Shown here: in pieces, positions 1 through 11,145 of the stretch | Layout of the letters: every line of letters begins with the position of its first letter | Numbering within the stretch: the stretch's first letter is position 1 | Assembly: GCF_027595985.1 (NCBI RefSeq) | Contig: NC_073313.1 | Span: 216,134,066 to 216,198,065, forward strand | From: Sorex araneus | Lineage: Eukaryota; Chordata; Mammalia; Eulipotyphla; Soricidae | Length of the DNA: 64,000 nucleotides | Direction of reading: 5' to 3' | Position numbers and translations under genes: made by a program | The notes under the pieces: generated by a model | What the model saw: the letters and a program-made list of their open reading frames with translations, nothing else | Databases searched by the model: none | Told to the model about the DNA's origin: nothing

Positions 1-206
1 TCTTAAGAAGATATTCAATTTATAACAAAAAGGTACATGCTGTTCTGTCTTAACATACATTAATCTGCTGTTATGTGCATTAATTTAATTAGTGTATTAA
101 TTTAAGAACAAATATATAAAACAATTGGAAGATCGCAATAAGCTACCTAAAATAGAATTATTAGAAAAATCACTTGTCATCCCTTTATTCAAGTTGTCAT
201 CAAGTT
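1..206. other. AT-rich DNA without recognised feature
   Basis: I see no repeat or coding signal here. RTE-like sequence starts at about 207. Confidence 0.5.
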
Positions 207-1845
207 ATTTGATATGCCAAAAACAGTAACAACAATGGGCCTCATTCCCCTGGTACTGAAAGAGCCCCCAATACGGCAGCGTTAAGAAGGATGAGCAAGG
301 AGAGGCTGATAAAATTCAAGGGACGAACTACACTGCCAAAATGAAGAAAGACTAAAATGACTGTCTGTACTTTCAATGCACTTACGCTGGCATCGAAAGC
401 ATCCATCGAGGAACTAATGGTGCAAGTGCAGAAGATCAAGTATGACATCATTGGTCTGACCGACATGAGAAGACATCGATCACATCACGCAATTTTCGAC
501 ACTGGAGAAGAACTGTTCCTCAGAACATGCGACAATAGAGGCATCGGTGAAGTCAGTGTCCTTGTCAACACGAACTTGGCCATGAGCATTGATACATCGA
601 ATGCTTAACAACCCAAATCAGATGATTATGCTTGAATAGATGTGGCTCACTGCCAGCAGTTTCTATCTTTGTTGTCTGCGCACCAATATCCAGCTACAAT
701 GAAGAAATTGAGAAGTTCTACATAACGCTGGAGAAGTTCTATGAAGAAGACCACACCTTCTACAAGAACATTGTTGGTGATTTTAATGCCAAGATAGGAC
801 CGAGAAGGTCACCTCAAGAACTCCACATTGGGACCCATGGCCTAGAATGGAATGAACAGGGTGAGAGACTGTCTGAGTTCATTATGTCCAAGACCATCCA
901 TGATAACTCACAGTTCCAGAAGACCGAATCTAAACGTTGGACATGGGAGTCTCCTGATGGACAGTTCCACAACAAAAATGACCACATCATATTCAATTGA
1001 TGGTTTTGCCTGACCAATGTCTCTGTTGTCCCAAAATTCCAAACAGGATCAGAACACCATCTCCTTCATGCAAAATTCTACTTCACAGAGTGGGAGAAAG
1101 GACTGCAACGTTTAAGTTTAAGAAGAGAACTCCCAGAATAATCACCAACTGGGAGCTCTTTGGCACTATTGCAACAAAGCAACTTGGGAAGATGCTGTCC
1201 TTGACAACATCAACGAGGAATATGATCGACAGGTTTAGCACCTCCATGACTGTGTGATGAATGCTGAGAGTGAGAAAGCCACAAACAGATGCCTGTCTTG
1301 AGAAACTCTCGAACACATTTGTCAATGTGGTTTGGCATGAGCTTCAGGAAATCACAAGCTAACGTCCAAGCTCACAAAGCTGTGCAGAGAAGTGATAAAG
1401 GAAGACCTCAAAGAGAGAAGAGCAGCAGTGTTGGCCGATGCGGCAGAAGCTGGGAAAAGTATTGGCAATGCTCGCCTGTCCTTGCCAACTACAAGACCAA
1501 GATGACTGCCCTCCGACATCCTGATGGATCTATCACATCTTCCAGAAGGGCAATGAAGAGGAATTATTCATGACTTCTACTCAGATCTCTAGACAGGTGG
1601 ACTAGAGCTGTTACCGACTAGATTCCACGAGACGTCAAAAGACTGTATGGACGCCCACCAACAAGATGGTCAGACTTCTTCGTCAAAAGCCTGAATGAAT
1701 GGTTTGAGGCTCTTCCTGTTCCTAGAGCGAGCAGTTCCCATTGGGCTACACTAGCACGTAACAGGGACAAATGGAGACGTTACCGGCACTTGCTGGAGCA
1801 AATGGAAGATCAACGGGATGACACGTGTTATGATACAAGTGATCC
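207..1845 (+). mobile_element. RTE-clade LINE copy, internally deleted
   Basis: The element opens with a leader (GATATGCCAAAAACAGTAAC) that also occurs in the t2 SINEs. It continues through endonuclease-like reading frames and then jumps, near 1588-1600, to the C-terminal part of the RTE protein. It ends with the RTE 3' signature (GGAGACGTTACC, AACGGGATGACA) and a short TGATACAAGTGAT tail. The reverse-transcriptase core is absent, so the copy cannot be autonomous. The 5' end lacks the tRNA-like head seen in SINEs and looks truncated. The tail abuts an inverted RTE/SINE relative (1854-2240). Family assignment rests on remembered RTE/BovB-type proteins and the reported shrew/nematode RTE. Confidence 0.8.
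357..1830 (+). pseudogene. Decayed RTE ORF: endonuclease plus C-terminal tail, RT lost
   Basis: Frame segments at 357-608, 632-1000, about 1110-1250 and 1289-1575 are successive pieces of one RTE polyprotein, broken by a stop (606-608) and frameshifts. The first segments are an APE-type endonuclease: an N-terminal TVCTFNA motif, VVGDFNAK-like catalytic motif (VGDFNAKIG) and an NDHIIFN segment near 960-998. The segment at 1289-1575 is the linker before RT (KTKMTALRHPDG). From about 1597 the sequence encodes a diverged C-terminal region (PPTRWSDFF, HWATLARNRDKWRR). Fingers, palm and thumb of RT, about 1.3 kb in a complete element, are missing between these blocks. Dead copy. Confidence 0.75.
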
Positions 1846-1853
1846 CATTTTGG

Positions 1854-2240
1854 AATCACTTGATGATACAATTTTCTTCCATTTGCTTGATTGGGCACCA
1901 GTAACATCTTCCATCTGTCCCTGTCACGTGCTAGTGTAGCCCAATGGCATCTGCTTGCTCCAGGAACATGAAGAGCACCAAACCATCCACTCAGGGTCAT
2001 AACGAAGAAGTCTGATAATCTCATCATTTTAGTCCTTCTTCGTGTTGGCAGCCTAGTTTGGCACTGCGATTTTTATCAGCCTCTCCTTGCTTGTTCTTCT
2101 TAACACTGCTATATTGGGGGCTCTCTTAGGCACATTGTTGTTATTAGTTTTGCCATATTGAATATGCCACGGGTAGCTTGCTAGACTCTGCCAGGTGGGC
2201 GAGATATTCTCGGTAGCTTGCTGGGCTCTCTGAGAGGGAC
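1854..2240 (-). mobile_element. Short RTE/SINE intermediate, inverted to its neighbour
   Basis: Read on the minus strand this unit contains, in order: SINE-like sequence (CTCTCAGAGAGCCC, GGCAAGC-type repeats), the RTE leader (CAATATGGCAAAACTAATAAC), the RTE start context (AAAATG near 2020), then an immediate jump to the RTE C-terminus (TCAGACTTCTTCG) and 3' end. It therefore keeps only the two ends of the LINE. It is longer than the t2 SINE and shorter than the RTE copy at 207-1845, so it looks like a deletion intermediate. Its tail faces the tail of that copy with about 10 bp between them. Confidence 0.65.
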
Positions 2241-2520
2241 AGAGGCTTTTAGGGTGGCCTCTAATTACCAAAAACAAAAAAAGTTTGCTTGGTTTTTTAT
2301 CAGGGTGGGGATTCCCAAACACTTTTCTGGGGTTCTGTGGATATAGAAGTTAGTGCTCTGGTACAGAGACCCAATTCAACTCAGTCCAAGGAACTAGGGT
2401 AGTGTGCTGATGGCCACTGGAACCACATCTAGCAAGTTCTCAAGGGAGTGTGAAAGATTGAATCAAGGTCTCTGCATTAAAACATGTGCCTCAACCGGTT
2501 GGGCTATTTCCTTGACCCTA
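2241..2520 (-). repeat. Possible old tRNA-headed SINE remnant
   Basis: A weak resemblance to a reversed tRNA-like SINE head ends near 2510 (GGGCTATTTCC, compare the t1 GCTATCTCTCC). It is too diverged to type. Confidence 0.3.
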
Positions 2521-2960
2521 AAAACATGAAAAATTTGATTCTATCAATTGACTGTTAATAGATACAATATGTTCTCCTACAATCTTTTAGTGATCATATT
2601 TTCTAGACAAAAACTTTGCAGCTAAGGTCATTTGCAATTTTGCAATAATGTTGGTACGAGAAGTAGTTCAGAACTTGTTGGATTGCTTTGGATGTTTCCA
2701 TAACTAATGGGAAAAAATACTTCAGAATTAGTGATACCCTAGAAAAATACCTCTTAGTAGCATCAGTCTTATAAATAGGCAGATAATAGGAACTTACCTG
2801 CATACTGTGATATGGATACACAGTCCTGATTTCTTTACTTGTCTCTACATTGTATGGTCCTTATTGACACCCAAATTAAAATGACCAACTATTTAAATCT
2901 TACCCAAAGTTTAGGTTAAATTCCTTGTGAGAAAGGAATTTTTTTTTCAGTCAAAAATAA
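2521..2960. other. AT-rich unique DNA
   Basis: No gene, RNA or repeat is recognisable here by eye. Confidence 0.5.
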
Positions 2961-3466
2961 AAAGCACTTTCTGGATGCTCCAACGGAGCCTCATGCATGA
3001 ATGAAGTCCCATGGAACCACGATAATGCGGAACTTTGTGACCTTGGACTTTAGACTCAAAGGGACCTTGAAGCAAAGATCCTCTGCCTGCTATCCCCCAA
3101 TCTCCAGTGACCCAGGGATCACACCCATAAGCCACACCCTGCCAGCATCAGATAATCTCCTAATCGGCCATCCTCCAGAGCTCAATAGCTGCTCCTCCCA
3201 GAGGGGACTATAAAATGAGGCCCCCATAGCCATGCCACCAGACTCCTCACCAGGCTGTTTTCACTTGTGGTACCCCCAGAGGGTGGGGTGGTAGCCCTCC
3301 CCTGCCCCAAGGGACCCATCCCCAGCAGCCAACCTCCACTACCCAACTACTGCCATGCTCCAGGCCACTTTTCAGACACATTATAAGACACTTCCTACCC
3401 ATTTTCCATAATTACCACACCATATTTGATGGAGTTCAGATAGTAGGCAACAAATCATAGAGAGTA

Positions 3467-3503
<37 letters not shown>

Positions 3504-3530
3504 TATATGTATATATATATATACCTTTCA
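2961..3530 (+). repeat. Family B composite unit with TA microsatellite
   Basis: A GC-rich module (about 2961-3420) matches, by eye, the reverse complement of 35470-35860, sharing the blocks GAGATTATCTG, GGTGTGG and CTTTGAGTC. It is followed by ATTTGATGGAGTTCAGATAG and an (AT)n tract at 3468-3524, the same order as at 50450-50550. No ORF is convincing. Confidence 0.6.
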
Positions 3531-3790
3531 AAGAGTCTGGCAAGCTACCAAGAGTATTCCGCCCGCACAGCAGAGCCTGGCAAGCTACCCGTGGTGTATT
3601 CAATATGCCAAAAACAGTAACAATAGGTCTCATTTCCCTGACCCTGAAAGAGCTTCCAATCTTTGGAAAAGGCGAGTAAGGAGAGGCTGCTAAAATCTCA
3701 GAGCTGGGAGGAATAGAGACATTACTGGTGCCCGCTCAAGTTAATTGACCAATAATGAGATGAAAGTGATGATGACAGTAAAAAAAAATC
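3525..3790 (+). mobile_element. t2 SINE, long form, 5'-truncated
   Basis: It starts inside the SINE body right after the TA tract (GTCTGGCAAGCTACC), passes through the RTE-leader block (CCTGACCCTGAAAGAGC) and ends with the RTE-like tail and a short A run. The tRNA head is missing. Confidence 0.8.
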
Positions 3791-4190
3791 ATTAAGATGG
3801 AATACATTGAATTCAATACAATGGGGAAGCATCCTCAATTAGTAATAGATAGAAGAATGAGAGATTAAACAAAATGGAAAGACAAATTGAATATACTTAT
3901 GGGAAAAGTAGTCTAAAACCCAGGAACTTTGAGTTCTAATACTTGTTTGATTTTTTGATACTTGTTTGATTTGAATTTTTGATACCAGATTGACATTTGT
4001 TTGATTTACTAAGGAATCTTGACTTCTCATTTGAGTATTGACAGGCACAATAAAATGAGAAAAATAGCAATAGCTCTTCTCACTGTGCAATTATGCTAAT
4101 AATATAATGAGATGTATGTTTTTGACTTGAAAAATCAAAAAGTATTTTAATAATATAAAGTACCATACATAATTATCAAGCTTACATTAC
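3791..4190. other. AT-rich DNA without recognised feature
   Basis: Includes a small tandem duplication of a TACTTGTTTGATTT-like unit at about 3940-4010. Nothing else is recognisable. Confidence 0.5.
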
Positions 4191-5480
4191 TAACCCGCCC
4201 CGCGGGTTTCCCTCCCTGCCTTGAGCAAAGCCCTGGAAGCCTAAAACCTTCGAAACCCAGCTACAGCCATGCTCAAGACCCCTTTCCACATGTTTGAACG
4301 AGCCTCACGCATGAAGGAACCAGCAAAGGAACCCAAGTGTGTGGGACCCGGGGCTGAGATCCCCAATCCTGCTCACATCGGGACTGGGCCTCCTCCACCC
4401 AGACCCCCCATTTTCCAGTAGCTTGGCAGCCACACCCACAAACTGCCCCTGGAGCTGTGTAATCCCATAAGCAGCCAGGATCCAGAGACTTTTTTTTTTT
4501 AATTTATTTTATTGAATCACCAAGTGGAAAGTTACAAAGTTCTCAGGCTTATATCTCAGTTACACAATGTTCAAACACCCATCCCTTCACCAGTGCCCAT
4601 ATTCCACCACCAATAAAAACAAAAACAAAAGCAAAAACAAAACAAACAAACAAACAAAAAAGAAAACAGTATACATCCCACCCCTCACCCCCCCAACCCA
4701 CCCCGTACGTGAGTGATAATTTCACTTCCTTTTCTCTTTACCTTTTTACATTCCAGATTTCAACACATAACTCACTATTGTTGTTAGAGTTTCAAAACAG
4801 ACTCACTATTTTTGTTGGAATTTATCCCCTAAGAATACAACTCTATTAACAGGGAAATATTTGATAATAAGTTTTCCACTGATGAGAATGAAGAGATAAA
4901 ATGTCTCGGCCGCGCGGTTTACAATTTCTGTATTACAGTAATTAAGTCCGCGAAGATTTAAGTTTGAAAATGAATCATTTCCCTTCCTGGAACAGCATGT
5001 AGCCAAAGTTAGTTCACAGTCTCCATTCATGGGTGCAAGCACTTGCTGGAACCCCAATTCCTAAAGCTGTCTCTGGTTCCCGCTCGTTCCACATCCACCG
5101 GCTCTGCAGAGGCATGGGCACCCGGGCCGAAAACCCGGCCCGCCGGAGCCAAGCACCGGCCCTGGCTGGGGCTGGCCCTGTATCCCGCGGCTGTTTCAAG
5201 TTCAAAGCACACATTTTTTTTTTTTTTATCTCGCCAAAAGTTCATACCTTCTCAACGGACCCACAAAATGTCAGACACCACGCCTTGTCCCGGAGGGGAG
5301 AGAGACCAAGAAGGAAGGTTATTTCCTCCGTTAGCCAGGATCCAGAGACTTTTAAACAATGCTCCAGGAAGAGAGTGACTCAGAGTTTCAAGCCTGGCTG
5401 TCTTCACCAGGGCCCCTCAGAGCGGAGCACCCTGAGCAGAGCCCCGGCAGCTGTGCAACTTCTTATAGTCTACTTCTTTC
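4191..5480 (+). repeat. Family B GC-rich unit, split by a mini-L1 insertion
   Basis: The parts 4191-4493 and 5333-5480 are continuous once the mini-L1 (4494-5332) and one target-site copy are ignored. The left part matches the reverse complement of 44340-44600: shared blocks include TTTTCCAGTAGCT, GGGGCTGAGATC and GGGACTGGGCCTCC. GC content is far above the surroundings. No ORF is supported. Confidence 0.65.
4494..5332 (-). mobile_element. Complete mini-L1 (ORF-less L1-mobilised element)
   Basis: The element is flanked by a perfect 21-bp target duplication (4473-4493 and 5333-5353, ending CAGAGACTTT). In minus-strand sense its 3' half (about 4494-4985) is the L1 3' UTR with A-rich tail, matching 6756-7255 of the full-length L1 (AAGTTACAAAGTT, CATCCCTTCACCAGTG). 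Its 5' half (about 4985-5332) is a GC-rich module unrelated to L1 ORFs, with GTTTCAAGTTCAAAG and a T-rich stretch also present at 24258-24300. ORF1 and ORF2 are entirely missing. Intact flanks mean this is a complete insertion and not a fragment. Confidence 0.85.
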
Positions 5481-5486
5481 TCTCAG

Positions 5487-5750
5487 AGAACCTGGCAAGG
5501 TACCAAGAGCATCCTGCCACATGGTAAAGCCTGGAAAGCTCTCCATGGCGTATTTGATATGCCAAATATAGTAACAATGATGGGTCTCATTCCCCTTACC
5601 CATAAAGAGCCTCCAATGTGGCATCGCTGGGAAGAATGAGTAAAGAGAGGCTGCTAAAATCTCAGGGCTAGGACGAATGGAGTCCACTTGTGTCCACTTG
5701 AGCAAATCGTTGATGAAGAGGATGACAGTGATAGTGACATTGCTAGAATC
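5487..5750 (+). mobile_element. t2 SINE, long form, 5'-truncated
   Basis: It carries the AGAACCTGGCAAGG start, the RTE-leader block (CATTCCCC...AAAGAGCCTCC) and the tail GAGCAAATCGTTGATG followed by GATGACAGTGATAG. It is one of the clearest examples of RTE leader joined directly to RTE 3' end. Confidence 0.85.
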
Positions 5751-5794
5751 AGGAAAACAGAATAATCTACTTAGGTGGTTCCCTTTAAGATAAC

Positions 5795-6331
5795 ATGTAT
5801 ATGGTGATACTACACCAAGCCAATAAATAAGCTAATTTTCCTTACTAATTTTCCTAAATACTGATAAGCTTTTAGTGAATGAAAATAACACAGTAGTCCT
5901 CTACTGGAACTATGGGTATTCCTAAAATAGCTTTCAGAGCAAGTCATGCTGAAACAAAACCTCACTTTTACTTAGAATTTGCTTTGATAAAAATACAAGG
6001 ACACATACATAGGTAAGTAGAAAAAAGAGATGAATCAAAAATATATAGCTTCAATAATTATTAATCCCATTTACTTGTATGTTCAAAGACAAATTGAAAT
6101 AAATTTGTCAGGAAAACCTTAATAACAAATTTATTTGGGTATTAAAATAAAGAAATTTTTTCTCAAAGTGATGGAACAAAATTCACTCAAAACAAAGTTT
6201 TAAACCCTGACTGTAAAACTGATGTTAACCAAGGAGAAAGGATTGGGCTGGAAGAGTAGAGAGTATCCAATGTACTGTGAGTAAGGAAAATTAGCTTATT
6301 TATTGGCTTGGTGTAGTATCACCATATACAT
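5795..6331. repeat. Perfect 52-bp inverted repeat, 433-bp spacer
   Basis: Bases 5795-5846 are the exact reverse complement of 6280-6331 over all 52 positions. The identity stops abruptly at both ends. The spacer is AT-rich unique sequence. The arms do not match the SINEs or L1s of this window. Confidence 0.97.
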
Positions 6332-6739
6332 AAAACATACAAAATGTCTTGTAAGCCTATAATATTAATAATACAAAACTATACCTGTAGAGGTAAATAA
6401 AATGAGCTTATTTAGAAAACTAGTGTTTTCAGGAAATTGGTTTAATATATGTCAAAATCTGTTATATTTTCTTCACAACTTGCCAGAGAAAAAGTCTAAA
6501 ATTAAAAAAAACTATCAAATTTTATACATTATAAGTAGGGACATTTATGGGCAAAGTGTTTTTTCTGTTAAATACTTGAATTCTTTTATTTGGTTATTTT
6601 CAAATTCACACCATGAGAACTGATCATAAATGATCAAGGCTTTGAGTACTAACATCATTCCCTCAAGAATCAGGAAAAGCATGAAGCAATGATGAAGAAT
6701 TTGATCGCTAACCTGCAAGTCTGTGAATAGTTGTCCTTC
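6332..6739. other. AT-rich DNA left of the L1 insertion
   Basis: No feature is recognised. The last bases are the pre-insertion target DNA of the full-length L1. Confidence 0.5.
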
Positions 6740-6755
6740 AAAGAGTGATTTTCTT

Positions 6756-7283
6756 TTTTTTTTTAATTTTTTTTTTATTTTTTTTTTAGGTTTGATTTTT
6801 TTTTTAATTTTTTATTGTGGAAAGTTACAAAGTTACAAAGTTTTCAGGTTTAAATCTCAGTCATACAATGCTCGAACACCCATCCCTTCACCAGTGCTCA
6901 TACTCCACCACCAAGAATCCCAGTATAGCTCCACCCCGCCCCCTCACACCCCAAACCCCCCAAGCCCCTAGCCCCCCCACCCTAAGCCCCCCCCGCCCGT
7001 GTAACTAATAAATTTCACTTTACTTTCACTTTGATTGCATACAATATTTCAACAAAACTCACTATTATTGTTTGGAGAGTCTCTCCCCTAAAGTCAGACC
7101 TGCTGAAAAGGAAGCATTAGATAATTTGTTTTCCATTGCTGAGGATGAAGAAGTGTGAGGTCGAGTGACCACACTTAGCGGCCTCTCAGTTTTGGGTTTC
7201 TGTAATTTAGTATTTTAGTAACTAAGTCCAGAGAGATATCTGCCAGAAGTTGCATCGTTGCCAACTTGTACTTCTCAGTTACA
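6756..7283 (-). other. L1 3' UTR and A-rich tail
   Basis: This follows the ORF2 stop. It has a G-rich polypurine stretch in L1 sense (C-rich on the plus strand at 6930-6995), then GAAGGGATGGGTGTTCGAG-like sequence and an A-rich tail interrupted by T. The same module closes the mini-L1s at 4.5, 23.6 and 53.7 kb. Confidence 0.9.
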
Positions 7284-10200
7284 TTATATTCCACATATGA
7301 GTGCAATCTTTCTATGTCTGTCTCTTTCTTTCTGACTCATTTCACTCAATATGATACTTTCCATGTTGATCCACTTGTATGCAAATTTCATGACTTCATG
7401 TTTCCTGACAGCTACATAGTATTCCATTGTGTAAATATACCAGAGTTTCTTTAGCCAATCATCTGTTTTCGGGCACTCTGGTTTTTTCCATATTGTGGCT
7501 ATTGTGAACAGAGCGGCAATGAACATGGAAATGCAGATGTCATCTCTACTATACCTTTTTGCCTCTCCGGGATATATTCCCAGGAGTGGTATTGCTGGGT
7601 CAAATGGGAGCTCAATTTCTAACTTTTTGAGAATCGTCCATATTGTTTTCCAAAAGGGCTGAACCAGTCGGCATTCCCACCAGCAGTGAAGGAGAGTCCC
7701 TTTCTCCCCACATCCACGCCAACACCGGTTGCTTTTGTTTTTGGGGATGTGGGCCAGTCTCTGTGGTGTGAGATGATATCTCATTGTTGTTTTGACCTGC
7801 ATTTCCCTGATGATTAGTGATGTTGAACATTTTCTCATGTGCCTCTTAGCCATTTGGATTTCTTCTTTGGAAAAGTTTCTGTTCATTTCATCAGCCCATT
7901 TTTTGATCGGGTTGGCAGTTTTCTTCTTGTGGAGTTCAACCAGTGCATTGTATATCCTTGTTATCAACCCTTTATCGGATGGGTACTGCATAAATATCCT
8001 TTCCCATTCTGTAGACTGTCTTTGTATTTTGGTCACTGTTTCTTTTGAGTTGCAGAAGCTTCTTAGTATGAGATAGTCCCATTTATTTATCTTTGTTTTC
8101 ACTAGCTTAGCCAGTGGCGTGTCAGCTTTGAAGATACCTTTGGCTTCAATGTCGTGGAGGGTTTTGCCGACCTTATCTTCAATGTAACTTAGGGATTCTG
8201 GTCTGATGTTGAGGTCTTTAATCCAGTTTGATCTGATTTTTGTACATGGTGATAGATGGAGGTCTAAGCCCATTTTTTTGCATGTAGCCGTCCAGTTTTG
8301 CCAGCACAATTTGTTAAACATGCTTTCCTTGCTCCACTTCACATTTTTTGCTCCCTTATCAAAGATTAGATGATCATATATTTGGTGGTGTATGTCAGAG
8401 TATTCAACCCTGTTCCATTGGTCTGCCGCTCTGCCTTTGTTCCAGTACCATGCTGTTTTAATGACTACCGCTTTGTAGTAGAGTTGGAAGTTGGGGAGGT
8501 TGATTCCTCCCATTTTCTTTTTCCCAAGGATTGCTTTAGCTATTCGTGGGGGCTTATTGTTCCATATGAATTTCAGGAGCGCTTGCTCCATTTCTTTGAA
8601 GAATGTCAAGGGTATCCCTATAGGGATCGCATTGAATTTGTACAATGCTTTGGGGAGAATTGCCATTTTGACAATATTAATTCTTCCAATCCATGAGCAG
8701 GGGATGTCTTTCCATTTCCTCGTGTCCTCTTTTATTTCCTGAAGTAGTGTTTTATAGTTTTCATTATACAAGTCCTTTACCTCCTTTGTTAAGCTGATTC
8801 CGAGGTATTTGATTTTTTGAGGCGCAATTGTGAATGGGATTGCTTTTCTCAGGTCACTTTCTTCTCTCTCATTATTTGCATATAGGAAAGCCATGGACTT
8901 TTGGGTATTGATTCTATAGCCTGCAACTTTACTGTACGAGTCTATTGTTTCTAGGAGTTTCTTGGTAGAGGTTTTAGGATTCTCTAAGTATAGTATCATA
9001 TCATCTGCGAATAGTGAGAGCTTGATTTCTTCCTTTCCTACCTGAATGCCCTTAATGTCTTTTTCTTGCCTAATCGCTATTGCAAGTACTTCCAGTACTA
9101 TATTGAACAGAAGTGGAGAGAGTGGGCATCCTTGTCTCGTCCCTGTTCTCAGAGGGAAGGCTCTTAGTTTTTCCCCATTGAGGACAATGCTTGCCATAGG
9201 CTTGTGATAAATGGCTTTGACTATATTGAGGAAGGTCCCTTCTATACCTATTTTGGCTAGTGTTTTCATCATAAACGGATGCTGGATCTTGTCAAATGCT
9301 TTCTCTGCATCTATTGATATGATTATATGATTTTTATCTTTTCTTTTGTTGATATGGTGGATTATGTTGATTGATTTCCAGATGTTAAACCATCCTTGCA
9401 TCCCCGGGATGAATCCCACTTGGTCGTGGTGTATGATCTTTTTGATGAGTTGTTGAATTCTATTTGCTAATATTTTGTTGAGAATTTTTGCATCTGTGTT
9501 CATCAGGGATATTGGCCTGTAGTTTTCTTTTTTTGTGGTGTCTTTGTTTGCTTTTGGTATTAGGGAGATATGAGCCTCATAGAAACTGTTAGGGAGGGTT
9601 TCTGTTTCTTCAATTTCCTGGAAGAGCTTGAGAAGGACTGGCAAAAGGTCCTCTTTAAATGTTTGGAAGAACTCACTAGTGAATCCGTCTGGACCTGGGC
9701 TTTTGTTTTTGGGGAGACTTTTGATTACCATTTCAATTTCCTTGACGTTAATTGGACTATTCAGGTACTCCAGGTCTTCTTGGTTCAGCCTTGGGAGATT
9801 ATAGGAGTCGAGGAATTTACCCATTTCTTCTAGATTCTCTTGTTTCGTGGCATAGAGATTTTCAAAGTAGTCTCTGATGATCTTTTGAATTTCATTGGTT
9901 TCTGTTGTGATGTCCCCCTTTTCATTTCTGATTCGGCTTATAAGGGTTCTCTCTCTCTCTTTCTTTGTGAGTCTTGCTAGTGGTTTATCAATCTTGTTTA
10001 TTTTCTCGAAGAACCAGCTCTTGGTTTCATTGATCTTCCGGATTGTCTTTTGGGTTTCCATGTCATTAATTTCTGCTCTAAGTTTTATTATCTCTTTCCT
10101 TCTGCCTGGTTTTGGCTCCTTTTGTTGGTCCTTTTCTAAGGTCTTTGGCTGTGAAGTCAAGTTATTTATGTGGGCCCTTTCTTCCTTCCTGAGATATGGT

Positions 10201-11102
10201 TGCAGAGCTATAAATTTTCCCCTTAAGACGGCTTTAGCTGCGTCCCACAGGTTCTGGTAGCTCGTGTCTTCATTCTCATTTGTTTCTAGGTACCTTTTGA
10301 TTTCTTCCTTGATTTCCTTCCTGACCCACTCATTGTTCAATATCGAGCTATTTAATTTCCAGGTGTTTGATTTGGTTTTCTGCATCTGTCCACAGTTAAG
10401 TTTTATCTTCAGTGCATCATGGTCTGAAAAGATAGCTGGTACAATGTCTATCTTGTTGATTCTGTTGAGGTATGTTGTGTGGCCCAGCGCATGGTCTATT
10501 CTGGAAAATGTTCCATGTGCACTGGAAAAGAATGTGTATTCCTTTTTTTGGGGATATAAAGCCCTATATAGATCTATTAGCCCTCTCTCTTCTATTTCTT
10601 CCTTCAAAGCCAGTATTTCATTGGTGAGTTTTAATCTTCTAGATCTGTCCAGAGGAGACAGTGCGGTGTTGAAGTCTCCAACTACTATTGTGTTGCTCGA
10701 GATGTCCTTCTCGAGGTCTCTTAGCAGCTGTTGTAGGTATTTAGCTGGTCCCTCATTGGGTGCGTAGACATTTAGGAGTGTGATTTCTTCCTGATGTACA
10801 CATCCCTTGATTAATAAAAAGTGGCCTTCACTATCCCTTCTAATCTTTTTCAACCTGAAGTCTATGTTGTCCGATACTAGTAAAGCCACTCCGGCTTTCT
10901 TGAGGGAGTTGTTTGCTTGCAGGATTGTTTTCCATCCTTTGACTTTGAGTCTGTGTTTGTTCTGGCTATTCAGATGTGTTTCTTGCAGGCAACAGAAGGT
11001 TGGGTTGAGTCTCTGAATCCATTTTGCCAGTCTGTGTCTCTTAATTGGTGAATTCAGACCATTGACATTAAGGGAGATTATTGTTATGGGATTTTGTGCC
11101 GT
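7284..11102 (-). CDS. ORF2: L1 ORF2 protein: endonuclease and reverse transcriptase, non-AUG start
   Basis: The product nicks target DNA and primes reverse transcription of L1 RNA. The frame is open from 11159 to the stop at 7284; counted from ACG at 11102 it gives 1272 residues, against about 1275 in human L1. By homology to human ORF2p the endonuclease residues are present: N12, E41, D143, N145, D203 and H228. The RT region has [13 protein letters not shown], the active-site motif [11 protein letters not shown], and the C-terminal zinc-knuckle-like C-x3-C-x7-H-x4-C ([13 protein letters not shown]). No stop or frameshift interrupts it. The codon aligned with the usual initiator is ACG, and the first in-frame ATG comes at about residue 240, after the endonuclease. 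Either the start has mutated, the family uses a non-AUG start, or translation reinitiates after ORF1. Confidence 0.93.
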   Translation of the reverse strand, partial: TAQNPITIISLNVNGLNSPIKRHRLAKWIQRLNPTFCCLQETHLNSQNKHRLKVKGWKTILQANNSLKKAGVALLVSDNIDFRLKKIRRDSEGHFLLIKGCVHQEEITLLNVYAPNEGPAKYLQQLLRDLEKDISSNTIVVGDFNTALSPLDRSRRLKLTNEILALKEEIEERGLIDLYRALYPQKKEYTFFSSAHGTFSRIDHALGHTTYLNRINKIDIVPAIFSDHDALKIKLNCGQMQKTKSNTWKLNSSILNNEWVRKEIKEEIKRYLETNENEDTSYQNLWDAAKAVLRGKFIALQPYLRKEERAHINNLTSQPKTLEKDQQKEPKPGRRKEIIKLRAEINDMETQKTIRKINETKSWFFEKINKIDKPLARLTKKERERTLISRIRNEKGDITTETNEIQKIIRDYFENLYATKQENLEEMGKFLDSYNLPRLNQEDLEYLNSPINVKEIEMVIKSLPKNKSPGPDGFTSEFFQTFKEDLLPVLLKLFQEIEETETLPNSFYEAHISLIPKANKDTTKKENYRPISLMNTDAKILNKILANRIQQLIKKIIHHDQVGFIPGMQGWFNIWKSINIIHHINKRKDKNHIIISIDAEKAFDKIQHPFMMKTLAKIGIEGTFLNIVKAIYHKPMASIVLNGEKLRAFPLRTGTRQGCPLSPLLFNIVLEVLAIAIRQEKDIKGIQVGKEEIKLSLFADDMILYLENPKTSTKKLLETIDSYSKVAGYRINTQKSMAFLYANNEREESDLRKAIPFTIAPQKIKYLGISLTKEVKDLYNENYKTLLQEIKEDTRKWKDIPCSWIGRINIVKMAILPKALYKFNAIPIGIPLTFFKEMEQALLKFIWNNKPPRIAKAILGKKKMGGINLPNFQLYYKAVVIKTAWYWNKGRAADQWNRVEYSDIHHQIYDHLIFDKGAKNVKWSKESMFNKLCWQNWTATCKKMGLDLHLSPCTKIRSNWIKDLNIRPESLSYIEDKVGKTLHDIEAKGIFKADTPLAKLVKTKINKWDYLILRSFCNSKETVTKIQRQSTEWERIFMQYPSDKGLITRIYNALVELHKKKTANPIKKWADEMNRNFSKEEIQMAKRHMRKCSTSLIIREMQVKTTMRYHLTPQRLAHIPKNKSNRCWRGCGEKGTLLHCWWECRLVQPFWKTIWTILKKLEIELPFDPAIPLLGIYPGEAKRYSRDDICISMFIAALFTIATIWKKPECPKTDDWLKKLWYIYTMEYYVAVRKHEVMKFAYKWINMESIILSEMSQKERDRHRKIALICGI

Positions 11103-11145
11103 CTTTGTGCAAGGGTTTGTTGTGCTTGTAGAGGTTGTTTTTGTC

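Noticed and set aside
5033-5527. 164-residue plus-strand frame in GC-rich DNA
   Set aside because: It crosses the end of the mini-L1, its target duplication and family B sequence, so it cannot be one gene.
5795-6331. The 52-bp inverted repeat as a DNA-transposon terminus pair
   Set aside because: No transposase-like frame, no clear target duplication and no match to common terminal motifs. Left open as a finding, not annotated as a transposon.
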